From: Cephalotus follicularis | Lineage: Eukaryota; Streptophyta; Magnoliopsida; Oxalidales; Cephalotaceae | Direction: 5' to 3' | Length of the DNA stretch: 64,000 nt | Assembly: GCA_001972305.1 (NCBI GenBank) | Contig: BDDD01002389.1 | Location: 1 to 64,000 of the forward strand | Part shown: positions 35,382-47,564 of the stretch, piece after piece | Layout of the letters: each line of letters begins with the position of its first letter | How positions within the stretch are numbered: the first letter of the stretch is position 1 | Made by a program: the position numbers and the translations under genes | Notes under the pieces: generated by a model | The model's input: only the letters and a program-made list of their open reading frames with translations | Told to the model about the DNA's origin: nothing | Database searches by the model: none

Positions 35382-35660
35382 AAAAAATTTTGTACTCAAA
35401 ATTCCTCAAGTCACACCTTAGGAAAAACTGTTCTATCATCTCTGGCTCTCTGTAACTATGCTCAACTAACATATACTATAACTTAACTTATCCTACTAAA
35501 GGAGAAACATAGAACGCAAGATCTCACCTGGTGGCATATCTGGTGCTGTCATATCCATCCCTCTGGGAAGGGAGAAAACTCTTGCTGTAGCCCCTTGTCT
35601 GCTACCACCAGCTCTGGTTGTACTGGTGTGAGGTGCTGTATAACTCGTTCTCTACGCCCC

Positions 35661-36865
35661 TTATGGCTGAGATGACTGGGTCATACCACTGGCCGTGGTC
35701 TGCCTCTTCACTGGTGCTGTCACAGGCATCATCGCTTCACTAAGAGTTTGCTGAGGGCAATCCTTCTTCATGTGCCCTTCCTTGCTGCACTTGTAACATG
35801 CAGAACTTCCCTTCTTGTATTCTCCTGATTGTAGCTTTCCACAAACCTCACACTGAGGCGCCTTGTTGCTCTGGTAAGAACTCCCTTGAACACTGCTAGT
35901 AACTGGAGCCGTCTGTGTCTGTTGAGAAGCTCCTCCTCTAACGTTGCCTGAGGACTGAGGTCCCCACTGCTTCTGAGCCTCGGAGGGGTTCTCTTATTGC
36001 TCGGACTGAGATGAGGATCTCTTCCGTCCTTGCTCTTGACGCATCCTCTAGTCTGCTAGGCTCGACTTCACTCTCTTGGCAGCTTCCACTAAGTCGCTGA
36101 ACACCAACCACAGGGTGACGGATACCATGTGTCTGATCTCGGGTCTAAGGCCCTCAAGAAACTTCTGACATCGCTCCTCTTAATCTGCTACCAGGATTGG
36201 AGCAAAATGGGACAAGTCCATAAAATGATACCCGTACTGAGATACAGTCCCATTACCTTGCCGCAGATACAAAAACTCCTTTCTCTTCCCTTTAACGAAG
36301 GTGGGTGGGAAGAAGTACTGTCTAAACTCGTTCTTGAACTTCTCCCACATGATCTCTGCCAAGCTCTCGTGCCGAGCTACAAGAGCATCAACCATCTTCG
36401 TGCACCTCTTGCAAGAAAGAAAGACGCATTCCTTGCTCTCGTGTCCTCTGCTATCTCCAACTGAACGAAGATCTCTTCTAGGTTGTTCAACCACGCATCT
36501 GCATCCATGGGGTCTCCTGTTCCCTCAAAGGATGTTGCCCCCAACCGTTGGATACGTTCCACTGGAAGGGGTTGAGGTCTGGCCAAACCCATAGTTTGAG
36601 CCCACATCGTCAATGCCTGCATCATCTCTGTAGGTCCACTAGTGGGCATCAGAGGAGGCGTACGCGCAATTGACTGCGCTGCTGGGACATGTTCCTCTGG
36701 TACCTGCTGCGCTCCCTGCTCTTCAACTTCCACATGCGCTTGTTCCTCTGTCGCTTCCATAGGAACCTCTTGCTCCATTGTCTGGCAAGGAATCGCTCTT
36801 CCTCTGCCTCTGCCATGACCTCTGCTGTGATCTGCACGACCTCCGCTACGTGTATTAGGTGGCAT
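35661..36865 (-). pseudogene. gag: Element C Gag (only coding region)
   Basis: Gypsy-type Gag. The start is MPPNTRSGGR at 36865, a common opening for plant gypsy Gags. A Gln/Glu-rich stretch follows, then the Retrotrans_gag domain (DAWLNNLEEIF at about 36495, EIMWEKFKNEFRQYFFPP at about 36300-36350, RQGNGTVSQYGYHFMDLSHF at about 36200-36260), and a CX2CX4HX4C knuckle (CYKCSKEGHMKKDC, about 35770-35815). A frameshift lies near 36395 and stops near 36180, 36045 and 35994. A TAA at 35661-35663 ends the frame, and about 290 bp later the PPT follows. No pol is present. Confidence 0.85.
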
Positions 36866-36987
36866 CGTCTTCTACAACAACACGCTATCGTATCACGAAA
36901 ATGTTCCAACTATATGCAATTCATGAATGCAACCCAACATGATACCCCACTAGCTAACAAAGAAAGCACAAGGAAAACGCAAACCTT

Positions 36988-37000
36988 CTATCTGATACCA
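36988..37000 (-). other. Primer binding site of C
   Basis: On the minus strand this reads TGGTATCAGATAG, three bases inside the LTR end at 37004. Confidence 0.85.
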
Positions 37001-37003
37001 TGC

Positions 37004-39650
37004 TGTCAAGACCAATTCCCGCTAACTCTATGGGACACGTGTCCTGCCCGGTATGACCCTCCTCTTGCCTACAACCCTCTTAAACTAAAACTTCCTGAGG
37101 AGAAAGCCTGGGCTGGGCTGGGCGCGCAGCTAACAGGGCAGCCGGGGCAGAGCGTCCAACTCCACTCCTGCTTATGCCCAAAGCTCAACTTAAAACCAAA
37201 GCTCCAAATGCGCCATATCACTTAAGCCCAAGCAGAACACCCGCGTGCTCCTCACATGATCACTTAACTTATCACGCAAAAGCATGCCTGGGGAGAGGGC
37301 CACGTGCACCGCACCTGCACACTTAAACACCAGCGTACAAAACATGTCTGGGGAGAGGTGCACGCACGCCTCATGTGCTCACTTAAGCTCCCCTGGCAAC
37401 ACGCCTTGTCCCCCGGCACCCTTGCTCAACATAACAACACTATCACCAAAATGCCCAGCATAACTTAAACACTACTCAACAAACTTATACCCGTCCCGGA
37501 CCTTCTTCTCACAAGCCTTCCCTGGCATCTACCCGAGGACTCCTTCTCGGGGTCATACACCAAAGTCCAACCTTACCCAGGGACAACCTGCCTCCACGGG
37601 TAAAACTCCATACACAGAAAACATCCATCAAGGCCTTAACTATTCTCCCCCGCTAAGCTCATCTCCGTTGTACTAGCCCGGGGATTCTCTAGCTCCCCTG
37701 CCAGGCCTGGGATCACAAAACTCAAAACATGAAAGATTCATAAAAACACAAGATAAACATATCTATCATCTCAAAACACCCATAACATATCTTGGAAGTA
37801 TAAAATCATTACATATATTATTCCCTGTCGTACATACACTGTCTTCCCTGGCAGGAAAAAGAATATCAAAGCTTACTGTCTATACAAAAGGTATACTCTC
37901 AGCTACTCTACTACAAAACAAGGGTAACAGAACCCAAAGAATGCCCCATGCTATGCAATGCTAAACGCTCGAGCTGCAGTTCCATGGTACTGAGCTCAAA
38001 ACTACCTTGCTTAGCTATCTACTGCTGAGCTCGAGGATCTCCCCCGGTTGGCTGGTCTGCAAAACAGTCTGTGAGGGGATTAGTCCAACTGACTAAGTGA
38101 ATGAGAACAAAACAACCTCTGGTACATTCTTAAAAATGAATGTGCTGAAAGAAAGCTTGCCATGAGCATGAATAATTATCCCAGCTGGGGAAAAGACTAT
38201 AAACAAACTTATGTCATGGCATACAATAAAGAAACTCTCAAAGTACTTGAAAAACTTACTCTTTTCTCTGCTTAGCTGATTCTAGAACATTCATAAAAGC
38301 TGAAATAAACTGAAGAGTACAACTGAATAAAATAAAGATATCTGATAAAGAACTGGGTCCTTCCCGGCTAAACACCCGAGGAGAACAACTAAGCTAGGAA
38401 CTGGCTTTTCTTTGCTATGTTGATCTAGGCCGAAGCCTGCTGGTTACATAATATAGTTGCCAACATATGGTGGCGCTGAGCTGATCTAGGCCGAAGCCTG
38501 CTAGGCAGTATCTACCGAGAACCCATGGTTCCCTTCTGTGCTTTCTATTTCTTGCTTTACTTACTTATCTGAGCTAATGGCATGACTGCCGAGGACAAAG
38601 TCCTCCTCTAGAAGACTTACTGGAAGGCTCTAATCTCTACTCTGGTAACTTAGCTCTGCTGTACTCAAACCCTAAACACCATCATAGACAATAGTGTAAA
38701 GCTGATCTAGGTAGGACATGGGGACAGTCTCGCCCAGCTTCTCATCAGACACAATCGTAGACCGAGGAGGTTGGAGCTATGTACATAGTGCTCGGCTGCA
38801 CTCAAACCCTAACCACCACCATAGACAATAGTGTAAAGGAGATCCAGGTATGGAACCCGGGAGCAGACTCACTTAACTTCCCATCATAGACAATAGTAGG
38901 TTGAGGAGTGGGGTTGAGAATGTACGGGTTACCTTATCTGGAAAGTGACTAATTCACTTAGAAGAACTTGATCTCTAGTGCTTAAGAAACTCTCTTTCTC
39001 TCTCTTCTGTCAAGGGAAACATACAAAGACGCTAGGGAAGCAAATTCCTGTTAGAAATCTCTCACTGTACTGGAGATTAGAAACTGAAAGAGTTATCAAG
39101 AGCAACATTATGAAACAACTAGAAACATAGAAAGGATGTCCCACTCATAGTTCTTGGCTGCGTTCTTACTGGCTTCCTCCGACGAGAAGTTCTCCTCTTT
39201 CTCTACATCTGCTACTGCGCCTGGCTGCTTCTCCGCTAAGCTTGGAAAGCTTCAAACTGTTGTTCTCCTCCCGCTCGTCAAGGACAAGAAAGTAGAAGAA
39301 GAAGAAGAGGGGGATGAGGAGGAGGAGGAGGAGGAGGAGGAACTAGAGCTCTCTCTCTCACTCTAAAACTCTCTAATCTACTGAAGCTAGAAGAAAGGAT
39401 GGCTAGAACTCAAATATCTCCTCACTAATCCCAACTTAAGCCATCAAACGTCTTGGAAGTTGGAATCTTCCTCAACAAGATTTGCACTTAAGTCCTTCAA
39501 CTTCCACTAATCATGCTTTACACTTGGGCTTATAACATAATCAGCACTTAACCTTCCTCTCTTGCTCACTTAAGTTCAAAGCCCATAAAAAAAAATATAC
39601 ACCATAAAAAGGATTTCTCTTAGGCTCCAAACCCGCTACTAGGTGTTACA
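37004..39650 (-). mobile_element. 5' LTR of C
   Basis: It is collinear with 32725-35368, with scattered substitutions and a diverged trinucleotide tract. It starts TGTAACACCTA on the minus strand at 39650 and ends GTCTTGACA at 37004. Confidence 0.88.
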
Positions 39651-39854
39651 GAATTGAAGGTTGATATTCAAACCATCAAAAGAAGGCAAAAGATAATTGC
39701 GAGAAGGCTTGCCGAGAAAGAGACGGTTAGCAATGAAAACTTAATAACGTCATCAAGTGACGAAAATGAAACTGCTCAAAGAGAAGATGGAGGATCCACT
39801 GATGAATTGGGCGATATGGATGGAGACAACGAAGATGACAACATGAACGTTTGA
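39651..39854 (+). pseudogene. Extra 3' ORF of C1, part 3 (acidic C-terminus)
   Basis: This continues the reading frame of part 2 across the C insertion. It has a basic, helical-looking segment (KVDIQTIKRRQKIIARRLAEKE) followed by a Ser/Asp/Glu-rich tail (SSSDENE, GDMDGDNEDD) and a TGA at 39852-39854. With parts 1 and 2 the extra ORF would encode roughly 400 residues. No catalytic motif is recognised. Confidence 0.6.
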
Positions 39855-40253
39855 ATTTTCATTTTGCATCTTGCATTTGCTAATGTTTTGACAATGTGTA
39901 TTTAAATTTTGCATTTGTCCTCGAACAATGTTTTGACAGTTTGTAATTTTTTTATGAACTATATGATCACTAAAAATGTTTGAAAAACAATTTGGAACAT
40001 GTAATGTTATATTTAAATTTGATTGATGTCTTAAATATTGTGAGTTGAATGGTTTGATATGTTGAAAATAGCTGAAATCTGTTGGAGGTTATATGTGAAT
40101 GTTTTGATGATTGATGTATCAATTGGAATTGTGATTGCCTCGTCAAAATAATGATGTGATTTCATATTGTCACTAAACCTTTTTGAAATGATAACAAAAA
40201 TGGGGAGAACATACAGGGAGATTGATAAAGAGAAAATATATGGAGAATGACAA
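39855..40253 (+). other. C1 3' untranslated region, part 1
   Basis: AT-rich, with no gene seen. It ends with gacaa (40249-40253), the left TSD copy of element D. Confidence 0.7.
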
Positions 40254-43027
40254 TGTAACAGCCCCGATCTGTGGGAGTCGCCACAGGTACATATAACAGA
40301 AACTAAACATAACATAACATATTAAAAACGTTCATCTTTATTAAAAACGTGATGGTTTAAAGCATATCCACAACATATAAAAACTGATCATAGCTGAACT
40401 TAAGCATAACCCAAAAGTTATAAAACGAAATTAACATATTGTTAAATTTAACGGTTCCACTACAACCAAATAACATAAAGGAATCAGCTACTAAACGATC
40501 CTCAGACATATGAGAGTCACTCTCATCACACATTGCCCATTTGCTCCTAATAACCTGCCACATGGAAACAAAAATGAGGCTGAGCAAACCTCAGTACGGA
40601 TATAGAATATAAAGCAGTAAACGATATTTTAAAGCAAGAAGATTTCAAAAGATACTTTAAGCAGAAATCTTAAGCAATAAAATAATTTAAACATAATTTG
40701 TAAATGCCCATGGCAAAACATATAAACCAATTCATAACTTTGAAAACCATAAAGTGTACCCTTTTCAAAACATAGGATCCATAACTGAGCACAAAACATA
40801 TCACATAGTAGCAAGGGGCTCGCGATACCCACATTGCCAAATGGAATTGCAGTATACAGCACTACACAAACAATTCCCATAAACATATCTCATAAACATA
40901 TAACTAGAATCGATCCATACGCCCCTATCACAAATCCTATCCAAGGATATCACAGAGAGATGCCGTAAACAAATCACACAGTTACGGAAAGTGTCATGCC
41001 CTCGTGCCAGGATCACAACATGCCTATGGTACCCCCATAGGTGGTTAAAAGCTCAGTATATCACCACTTTAAAAATTATGATTTCATCAAATCATTTAAA
41101 ACACATAGAAAGTTTCCCAAAACACAATCACAGATCGTTCTCAAACGATATAAACACATGCTTTTATAATCGGAAAATCAACTCATTTAATTTCACAATA
41201 AAGAGATGATTGCATAACATTTCGTAAACACATTATACTGATTTCATAAAGTCAGAATATTTACCTCATAAAATATCGAACGACTTTATTTTCCAAATCC
41301 AAATATACGGAATTCTTAAACCAAAAGAAAACATATTCGTAAAACCAAATGATAACGAAACCAGAATCCGTATTTAATCTCAAAACAGAATTAAAACATC
41401 AAGAGTGTGTCAAGGAACGAAAAACCCGTACCTTGCCCGATCACAGATAAGCTTACGAATAACTTAAAAGTCCCACGTAGCACACAAATCTATACAATAT
41501 GAAAACATTCATATAAGAGTCTAAATTTCATTTTGAGCATAAAACAGAATCATAATGATGTTTAGGAATAAACTCGGATCATCGGAAGAATAAACGGATG
41601 AAAACAGAAAATTACAGGACATTCCAGCCGACTGTTTGAAGGATCCAGTCGACTAACAAGTGGTGGCAGTCGACTACACAACAGGGCCAGTCGACTACTC
41701 AACCTGGATTTACAGACAGTCGACTGAAATAATGAACCAGTTGACTACACAACCTAAAACCAATCGACTATCCAAATAAGGCAGTCGACTACCTAAACTA
41801 GATAGCAACCAGTAGACTGAAACAGGGTGTCCAGCCGACTATACAAGGCAACCGGTCGACTGCATTCATAGGGCAGCCGACTGTCCTGGTCGACAGAAAC
41901 CAGAAATATGGCAGTTGGATGCAATCTTGCTGCCCAAACTCAACTTATTCAAAACCAGATGATTACCAATATTGAGAACAACTTTATATAACATGTAAAC
42001 ATGGTTATAACACAGAATTCGACAAAGACATGTTGACAGAAAATTGTTTAAGGTGATAGGGACTTTAAACTATATTACACAATTGCATACTTTCGATTCT
42101 GTCAATTTTTGGTGTTCATATGCATCAAAACGAGATTACCTAACATGTCCTATGTGTCTACAGATCATCACAACCACAGGAATTATTATTGACAAAAAAC
42201 AGGAGGTAGAAATCAAAACTACTCCTTCTCTAGCAACCTATAACCTTCGAATTCAATAAACAGCAGTATAAGGCCAATCACCATGACATAACAACATGGA
42301 AACCAACCTGATGGAAGCTCAAAAACAGTCGTAGAAACACCAATTCGGATGACACAGTGGCTGCTCAAAACAAAAGAAAAGGAAAGAAAACAATGAACTC
42401 AAAGCCTGCCAACAATACCTACACTGCCAATAACGATTCCTATGTAGAAATCATGAAGAACTAACCTGTTTAATGAAGCAAAAACACAAAGAACTCAGTG
42501 ACTCTTCCAATGGCAGGTTCGGTAGCAAAAGATATGGAAGAAACGGAGACTTTGACATGCATATATATCTCAACAGAGACCCAAACGGGAAGGATAGGAA
42601 TAGAAGGAAAATTCTATCTGCTGGATAAGGAAAACCAACTGATTTTTGGGGAGATAGGAAGGAAAAGATAGAGTTGTGTGGGAGAGGGAGATAGGAAAGA
42701 GTGGGATACGGGAGAGAGGGAGAATTTGAGAGGGAAAAGGAAAGTGAATAAAAGGTAAGGATTTTATTTTTAAAACCAATTCTGCAAATTAATTTAATAA
42801 AATCAATTTAAATAAATCATTTTATGAATATAAAGTAATAATTATGTATTAATAAATGAGTTTTTATAGTATTAATAATGTAACTAAATTTATCCAACAA
42901 AAGGCCATACTAACAAACCCAAAACAAAGGCTTGTATCAGTCAACCCAAAGCGTAAACGAAACATAAAACATAAACGAAACAAATAAAACCTGTAAGAAA
43001 ATACGTACAGGTAAGCAGGGTATTACA
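40254..43027 (-). mobile_element. 3' LTR of D, 2,774 bp
   Basis: On the minus strand it starts TGTAATACCCTG and ends GGGGCTGTTACA. It carries the twin hairpin (40558-40594) and a 13-core GTCGAC array (41627-41894). It is collinear with the 5' LTR over its whole length. Confidence 0.92.
41627..41894. repeat. GTCGAC-core array in D 3' LTR
   Basis: Thirteen cores start at 41627, 41648, 41669, 41690, 41719, 41740, 41763, 41784, 41812, 41834, 41855, 41876 and 41889. The steps are 21, 21, 21, 29, 21, 23, 21, 28, 22, 21, 21 and 13 bp. Variants include GCCGAC, GTTGAC, ATCGAC and GTAGAC. Confidence 0.92.
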
Positions 43028-43040
43028 TCCACCCCCCCTA
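43028..43040 (-). other. Polypurine tract of D
   Basis: On the minus strand this reads TAGGGGGGGTGGA, directly before the 3' LTR. Confidence 0.85.
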
Positions 43041-43080
43041 AAAAGAAGATTTCATCCCGAAATCTAAACATACACATACC

Positions 43081-44750
43081 TTAAACGAACAAACGAGGGT
43101 ATCGTTCCCGAATGTGCTCCTCCATCTCCCAAGTAGCCTCACGTTCGGGATGGTTCTTCCATAACACCTTCACAAACGGAATGGTCTTGCTACGTGTAAC
43201 CCGCTCCTGTCGATCCAGAATACCCTCTGCCTCCTCATCATAAGATAGATCCTCCCGAATACTGTAGGATAATGGACCACGTGTAGGGGATGATACTGAT
43301 AACCCCTCAACAAGGACACATGGAACACATCATGAACATGAGATAACTGTGGAGGCAAAGCTAACCGATATGCAACTGCGCCAACCCTCTCCAGAATCTC
43401 AAATGGTCCTATATACCGAGGACTCAACTTTCCCTTCAGTCCAAACCGTCGGACGCCTTTCCAAGGTGAAACTTTTAAGAACACATGTTCACCTACCTTG
43501 AATTCCAAATCCTTACGATGTTTGTCTGCATAACTTTTCTGTCGAGATTGAGCTGTCTTCAACCTCTCCCTTGCGATAGCCACTTTCTCAGTAGTGATTC
43601 GTACTAGCTCTGGTCCCTCGATAACTCTCTCCCCGACTTCATCCCAGCATGTCGGAGCTTGACATTTCTTCCCATAGAGAGCTTCGAACGGAGCCATACG
43701 AATACTAGCATGCCAACTGTTATTGTAGGCGAACTCCACTAGACTCAGATACTCATCCCAGTTCCCAGTCCAGTCCAAAGCACAAGAACTCAACATGTCT
43801 TCTAAGGTCTGAATGGTCCTCTCTGCCTGTACATCTGTCTGGGGATGGAAACCTGTACTAAAATTTAGCCTTGTACCCCAAGCTTTCTGAAATCCCTTCC
43901 AAAACCGTGAAGTGAAACGGGGATCCCTATCCGAAACAATAGATACAGGAGTCACATGCAGTCTCACAATCTCCCGCTGGAAAACCTCCGCCAAGCGGTT
44001 CACAGAAAAATCCTCTCGGATTGCCAAGAAATGAGCTGATTTGGTCAACCGATCCACAACAACACAAATAGCATCATTTCTTCTGTAAGTTCTCGGCAAA
44101 CCCGTAACAAAATCCATCGCAATACTCTCCCATTTCATACTGGAACTTCCAAGGGTTGTAACAAACCACTAGCACGCTGGTGTTCGATCTTAACCTGCTG
44201 ACAGACCAAACACTTTCTGACAAACTCTGCTACATCCCTATTCATTCCCCTCCACCAGAAATTTTCCTTCAAGTCTCTGTACATTTTTGTAGAACCCGGA
44301 TGTATAGAGAACGGAGAGCTATGCGCTTCAAATAAAATAGCATCTCTGATAGAAGTATCTGTCGGAACACATAACCGACTACCCAACCAAATCACCCCAT
44401 GCTCATCCACACGGAATTCTGATTGTTTACCCTTTTCAACATTCTGAACTAAGGCCCAAAGCTCGCCATCATCATTCTGAGCTGCCTTAATTCGAGATAT
44501 AAGGGTAGGTTCCATACTCATTCTCGCCATATATCCATCCGAACCCCGAACAAACAGATTCAAATCCAATCGCTCCATATCAGCTATCAAATGTGACTGA
44601 GTAACCAAAGCCGCCACACTCCCAGAACTCTTCCTACTCAGAGCATCAGCTACCACGTTTGCTTTACCCGGGTGGTACTGAATATTCAGATCGTAATCCT
44701 TCAGAAGCTCTAGCCAACGCCTCTGACGCATATTCAACTCTTTTTGCATG
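43081..44750 (-). pseudogene. pol: D pol: end of RNase H, integrase and chromodomain
   Basis: The segment 44135-44749 encodes the RNase H end ([10 protein letters not shown]) and the integrase HHCC finger ([12 protein letters not shown] then CLVCQQV), here with both Cys kept, unlike B. A one-base deletion near 44137 (TGAAATG where B has TGGAAATG) shifts into 43170-44138. That part holds MDFVTGLP, VVDRLTKSAHF, VSDRDPRFTSRFW and AERTIQTLEDM. A second frameshift near 43270 breaks the chromodomain, which can be followed in another frame to a TAA at 43081-43083. Confidence 0.88.
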
Positions 44751-44800
44751 AAGATGTACTTGAGACTCTTATGATCGGTAAAGACGTCACAAGTTTCTCC

Positions 44801-46342
44801 TTACAAATAGTGCCTCCAAATCTTTAGTGCAAGCACAACTTCCGCCAACTCGAGATCATGTGTAGGGTAATTCATCTCATAAGGCTTCAACTGTCTTGAA
44901 GCATATGCTATCACATGACCGTGCTGCATCAGAACATAACCCAAACCCTTTTTAGAAGCATCACTATAAATCTGGTATCCCCCTGACCCAGACGGTAAAC
45001 GAAGAATCGATGCAGACACAAGACCGTTCTTCAGCTTCTCGAAACTTGCTTCCCGTTCATCATTCCACACAAACTTTGCTCCTTTCCTCATAAGCTGAGT
45101 CAGTGGCAAGGCTATAGAGGAGAAGCCTTCCACGAACCGCCTATAGTAACCAGCCAAACCCAAAAAGCTCCTAACCTCCGATACTGTAGTAGGTCTCGGC
45201 CATTTGGTAATAGCTTCAACCTTAATAGGGTCCACAGAAATCCCTTCCGCTGTAATCACATGGCGTAAAAACGCCACCTGTTGCAACCAGAACTCACATT
45301 TCGAAAACTTTGCGTATAGCTGATTCTTCCTCAGAATACGAAGCAATATACGAAGTTGCTCTTCATGTTCCTCCTTCGATTTCGAATACACAAGAATATC
45401 ATCAATGAAAACAATTTCAAACCGATCCAAAAATTCATGAAAAACCCGATTCATTAGGTCCATGAAAACTACCGGTGCGTTCGTAAGTCCAAACGGCATC
45501 ACCAGAAATTCATAATGCCCATACCGTGTGCGGAAAGCGGTCTTAGGCACATCTTCATCTTTTATCCGCAACTGATGATATCCAGACCTCAAATCGATCT
45601 TAGAAAAATATCGTGCACCTTGGAGTTGATCAAACAGGTCATCAATCCTAGGCAAAGGGTATTTATTGCGAACAGTGATTCGATTCAGTTCTCTATAGTC
45701 AATACACAGTCTATAATCTTCAAGGCGAGGCTCGACCTTTGAGACATCCTTCACAACCGCCAGAAACCCTTCGGCGCCCTTAGCTACTAACTTCTGAGCT
45801 TTCATAACAGATATGATCTTAACATCTTTCACAAGCCGTGAACCTTGATAAATAAAATTAGGTCGATCCACATCTCCGAACAGAATCCTCCGAGCATGAC
45901 AATCAATCGTAGCCCGATGGTGCTCCAACCAATCCATCCCCAGAATAATATCAAAATCATACATATCAAGAGGAAAAAGATCCGCATCTCGGACCCGATC
46001 ATCAAAAACAATAGGGCAAGCATGAAAACACTCAGATATCACAACAGATGTCCCCATAGGGGTAGAAAGAACCAAAGTTGGATCAAACAATTGCGAAGGC
46101 ATCCCAAGATGCCGAACAAATGATCTCGCTACGACCGAGTACGTTGATCCATTATCATATAACACATAAGCTCTACGATTACCAACAGAAATAAAACCCG
46201 AAATCGTACCTGGAGCATTAGCTGCCTGATGAGCCGTAATCGCAAAGACTCGGCCTCCTGCGTTGCGCTGCCCAGCATTTACACCATTACCCTTCTGTTC
46301 CTTAGCACGAGGATCCTGATAATCCTTCGCAAAATGTCCCAT
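44801..46342 (-). pseudogene. pol: D pol: protease, RT and RNase H with internal deletion
   Basis: One open frame from the Gag knuckle end to a TAA at RNase H (LWRHYL-stop, where B has Tyr). The protease motif is YDNGSTYS, with Asn where B has the active-site Thr. The RT has [18 protein letters not shown] and FIDD. Compared with B, 255 bp (85 codons, B positions 27425-27679) are missing in frame, so EPRLEDY joins directly to RLCIDYREL. The lost part includes the protease-RT linker and the first RT motif. RNase [10 protein letters not shown] is present. Confidence 0.9.
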
Positions 46343-47395
46343 CTATCCGCATACAAAACAAGCCCCACTGAATTTATAACAGGTACCGACTGGATGATAC
46401 CTACCACAAGTATTACATTTAGCAATCTGAACATCGGGGTTACCCCCATCAGCCCCCTGTGCATTTTTCTGATCATTTCCTTGCTGACGCTGTTGATTAC
46501 CATCTTTATTCTGCTTGTGATCTTTCTTATGTTGTTTACCTCCTCTGCCCCTACTCCATGAACTGCCTTGACCCTTGTTCTGCTGTCCAGAACCTTGCTC
46601 ACTCCTATACCGCTTCTTATCCCCTCCCTGACGTGCTGCCTGAAAATCCAATCTTTCTAACTCAATATTCTTCGCGGCATTGGCAACTTCAGCTACATCC
46701 GCAAACCTAGAGTTAATCAGCTTTCCCCGAAACTGGTAATGCAGCTTCCACTTGAATTTTCGAGCTTGCTCTGATGCTGACCCAGCCGCGGATCCAGCAA
46801 ACCCAGCCAATCTAGTGAAACGGGCCAAGAACTCCGAAACTGTCTCTCCATCTTTCTGCCTGGTGTTGACGAACTCTCTAGCATAGGCCTCCTTATCGGC
46901 AGTTGGGAAATACTGCTAATAGAAGACATCCCGGAACTCAAACCATGACAGAGCATCTGCATAACCTTCATCCTTAGCTGAATTCAGAGTATTCCACCAT
47001 TTCTGAGCACCCCCTTCGAGTTTGTAAGCTGCCAACCTTACTTTCTGCTGATCATCACACCTCAAAACATTAAAGATCTTCTCCATGTGTGTTATCCAAT
47101 GTTCAGCTTCCACTGGTGTCACAGCCGAACTGAAAGACTGCGGCCTCTGTTTCTGAAACCGCTCAAGCCAAACATGAGTAGGTGTGCCATGCCTAACCCC
47201 AGTTTCCATATCCCTCTGAACCTCTGCTGGAGCATTCTCTTCAACAACTTGTTCCCGATTCTATCGTTGCATAACACGATTCACTTCCTAAGCAACTGCC
47301 TGACGAATCAACTCTTCCACAGAAGGCTCATTTCTGACTTCATTACGAGCCCCAGCTGGTGAAGTTCTCTGAGGAGTGTTTCTTGTGCGTACCAT
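46337..47395 (-). pseudogene. gag: D gag
   Basis: The start is ATG at 47395 (MVRTRNT), matching B. In-frame TAG stops lie at about 47290, 47263, 46917 and 46344; in three of them B has CAG (Gln). The capsid domain (EAEHWITHMEKIF, WWNTL, EFVNTRQKDGETV) and the CCHC knuckle are recognisable, but the knuckle contains the last stop and its final Cys is Tyr (KDYQDP). A Gln/Lys/Asn-rich linker lies between them. Confidence 0.88.
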
Positions 47396-47547
47396 CTACG
47401 AAGGAAACCGAAACACGTGATATCAAACCGAAACACAAAAATAAAAACAAAAACTTATCAGAAAGCCAAAACATAGCAGTCCTAACCCAAGTCTACCCAA
47501 GCTCACAGGTCAAACCTAGTTAGGTCTCCTAAGGAAACAAAACCTAT

Positions 47548-47559
47548 TCTCTGATACCA
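47548..47559 (-). other. Primer binding site of D
   Basis: On the minus strand this reads TGGTATCAGAGA, five bases inside the 5' LTR end at 47565. Confidence 0.88.
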
Positions 47560-47564
47560 TAAAC

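Larger units (their letters stand above)
32725..39650 (-). mobile_element. Element C: gag-only LTR retrotransposon (TR-GAG-like), 6.9 kb
   Basis: Minus-strand element: 5' LTR 37004-39650, PBS 36988-37000, a gag of 1.2 kb, PPT 35369-35381 and 3' LTR 32725-35368. The TSD is gaatt (39651-39655) with one change on the left (gaaat, 32720-32724). The internal region is only 1.6 kb and has no protease, RT or integrase, so the element must depend on enzymes from a relative. The two LTRs are almost the same length (2,644 and 2,647 bp). Confidence 0.88.

Noticed and set aside
41627..41894. CRISPR-like repeat-spacer look of the arrays
   Set aside because: The repeats are only 6-10 bp, palindromic and variable, the spacers are about 11 bp, and the setting is plant LTRs without cas genes.
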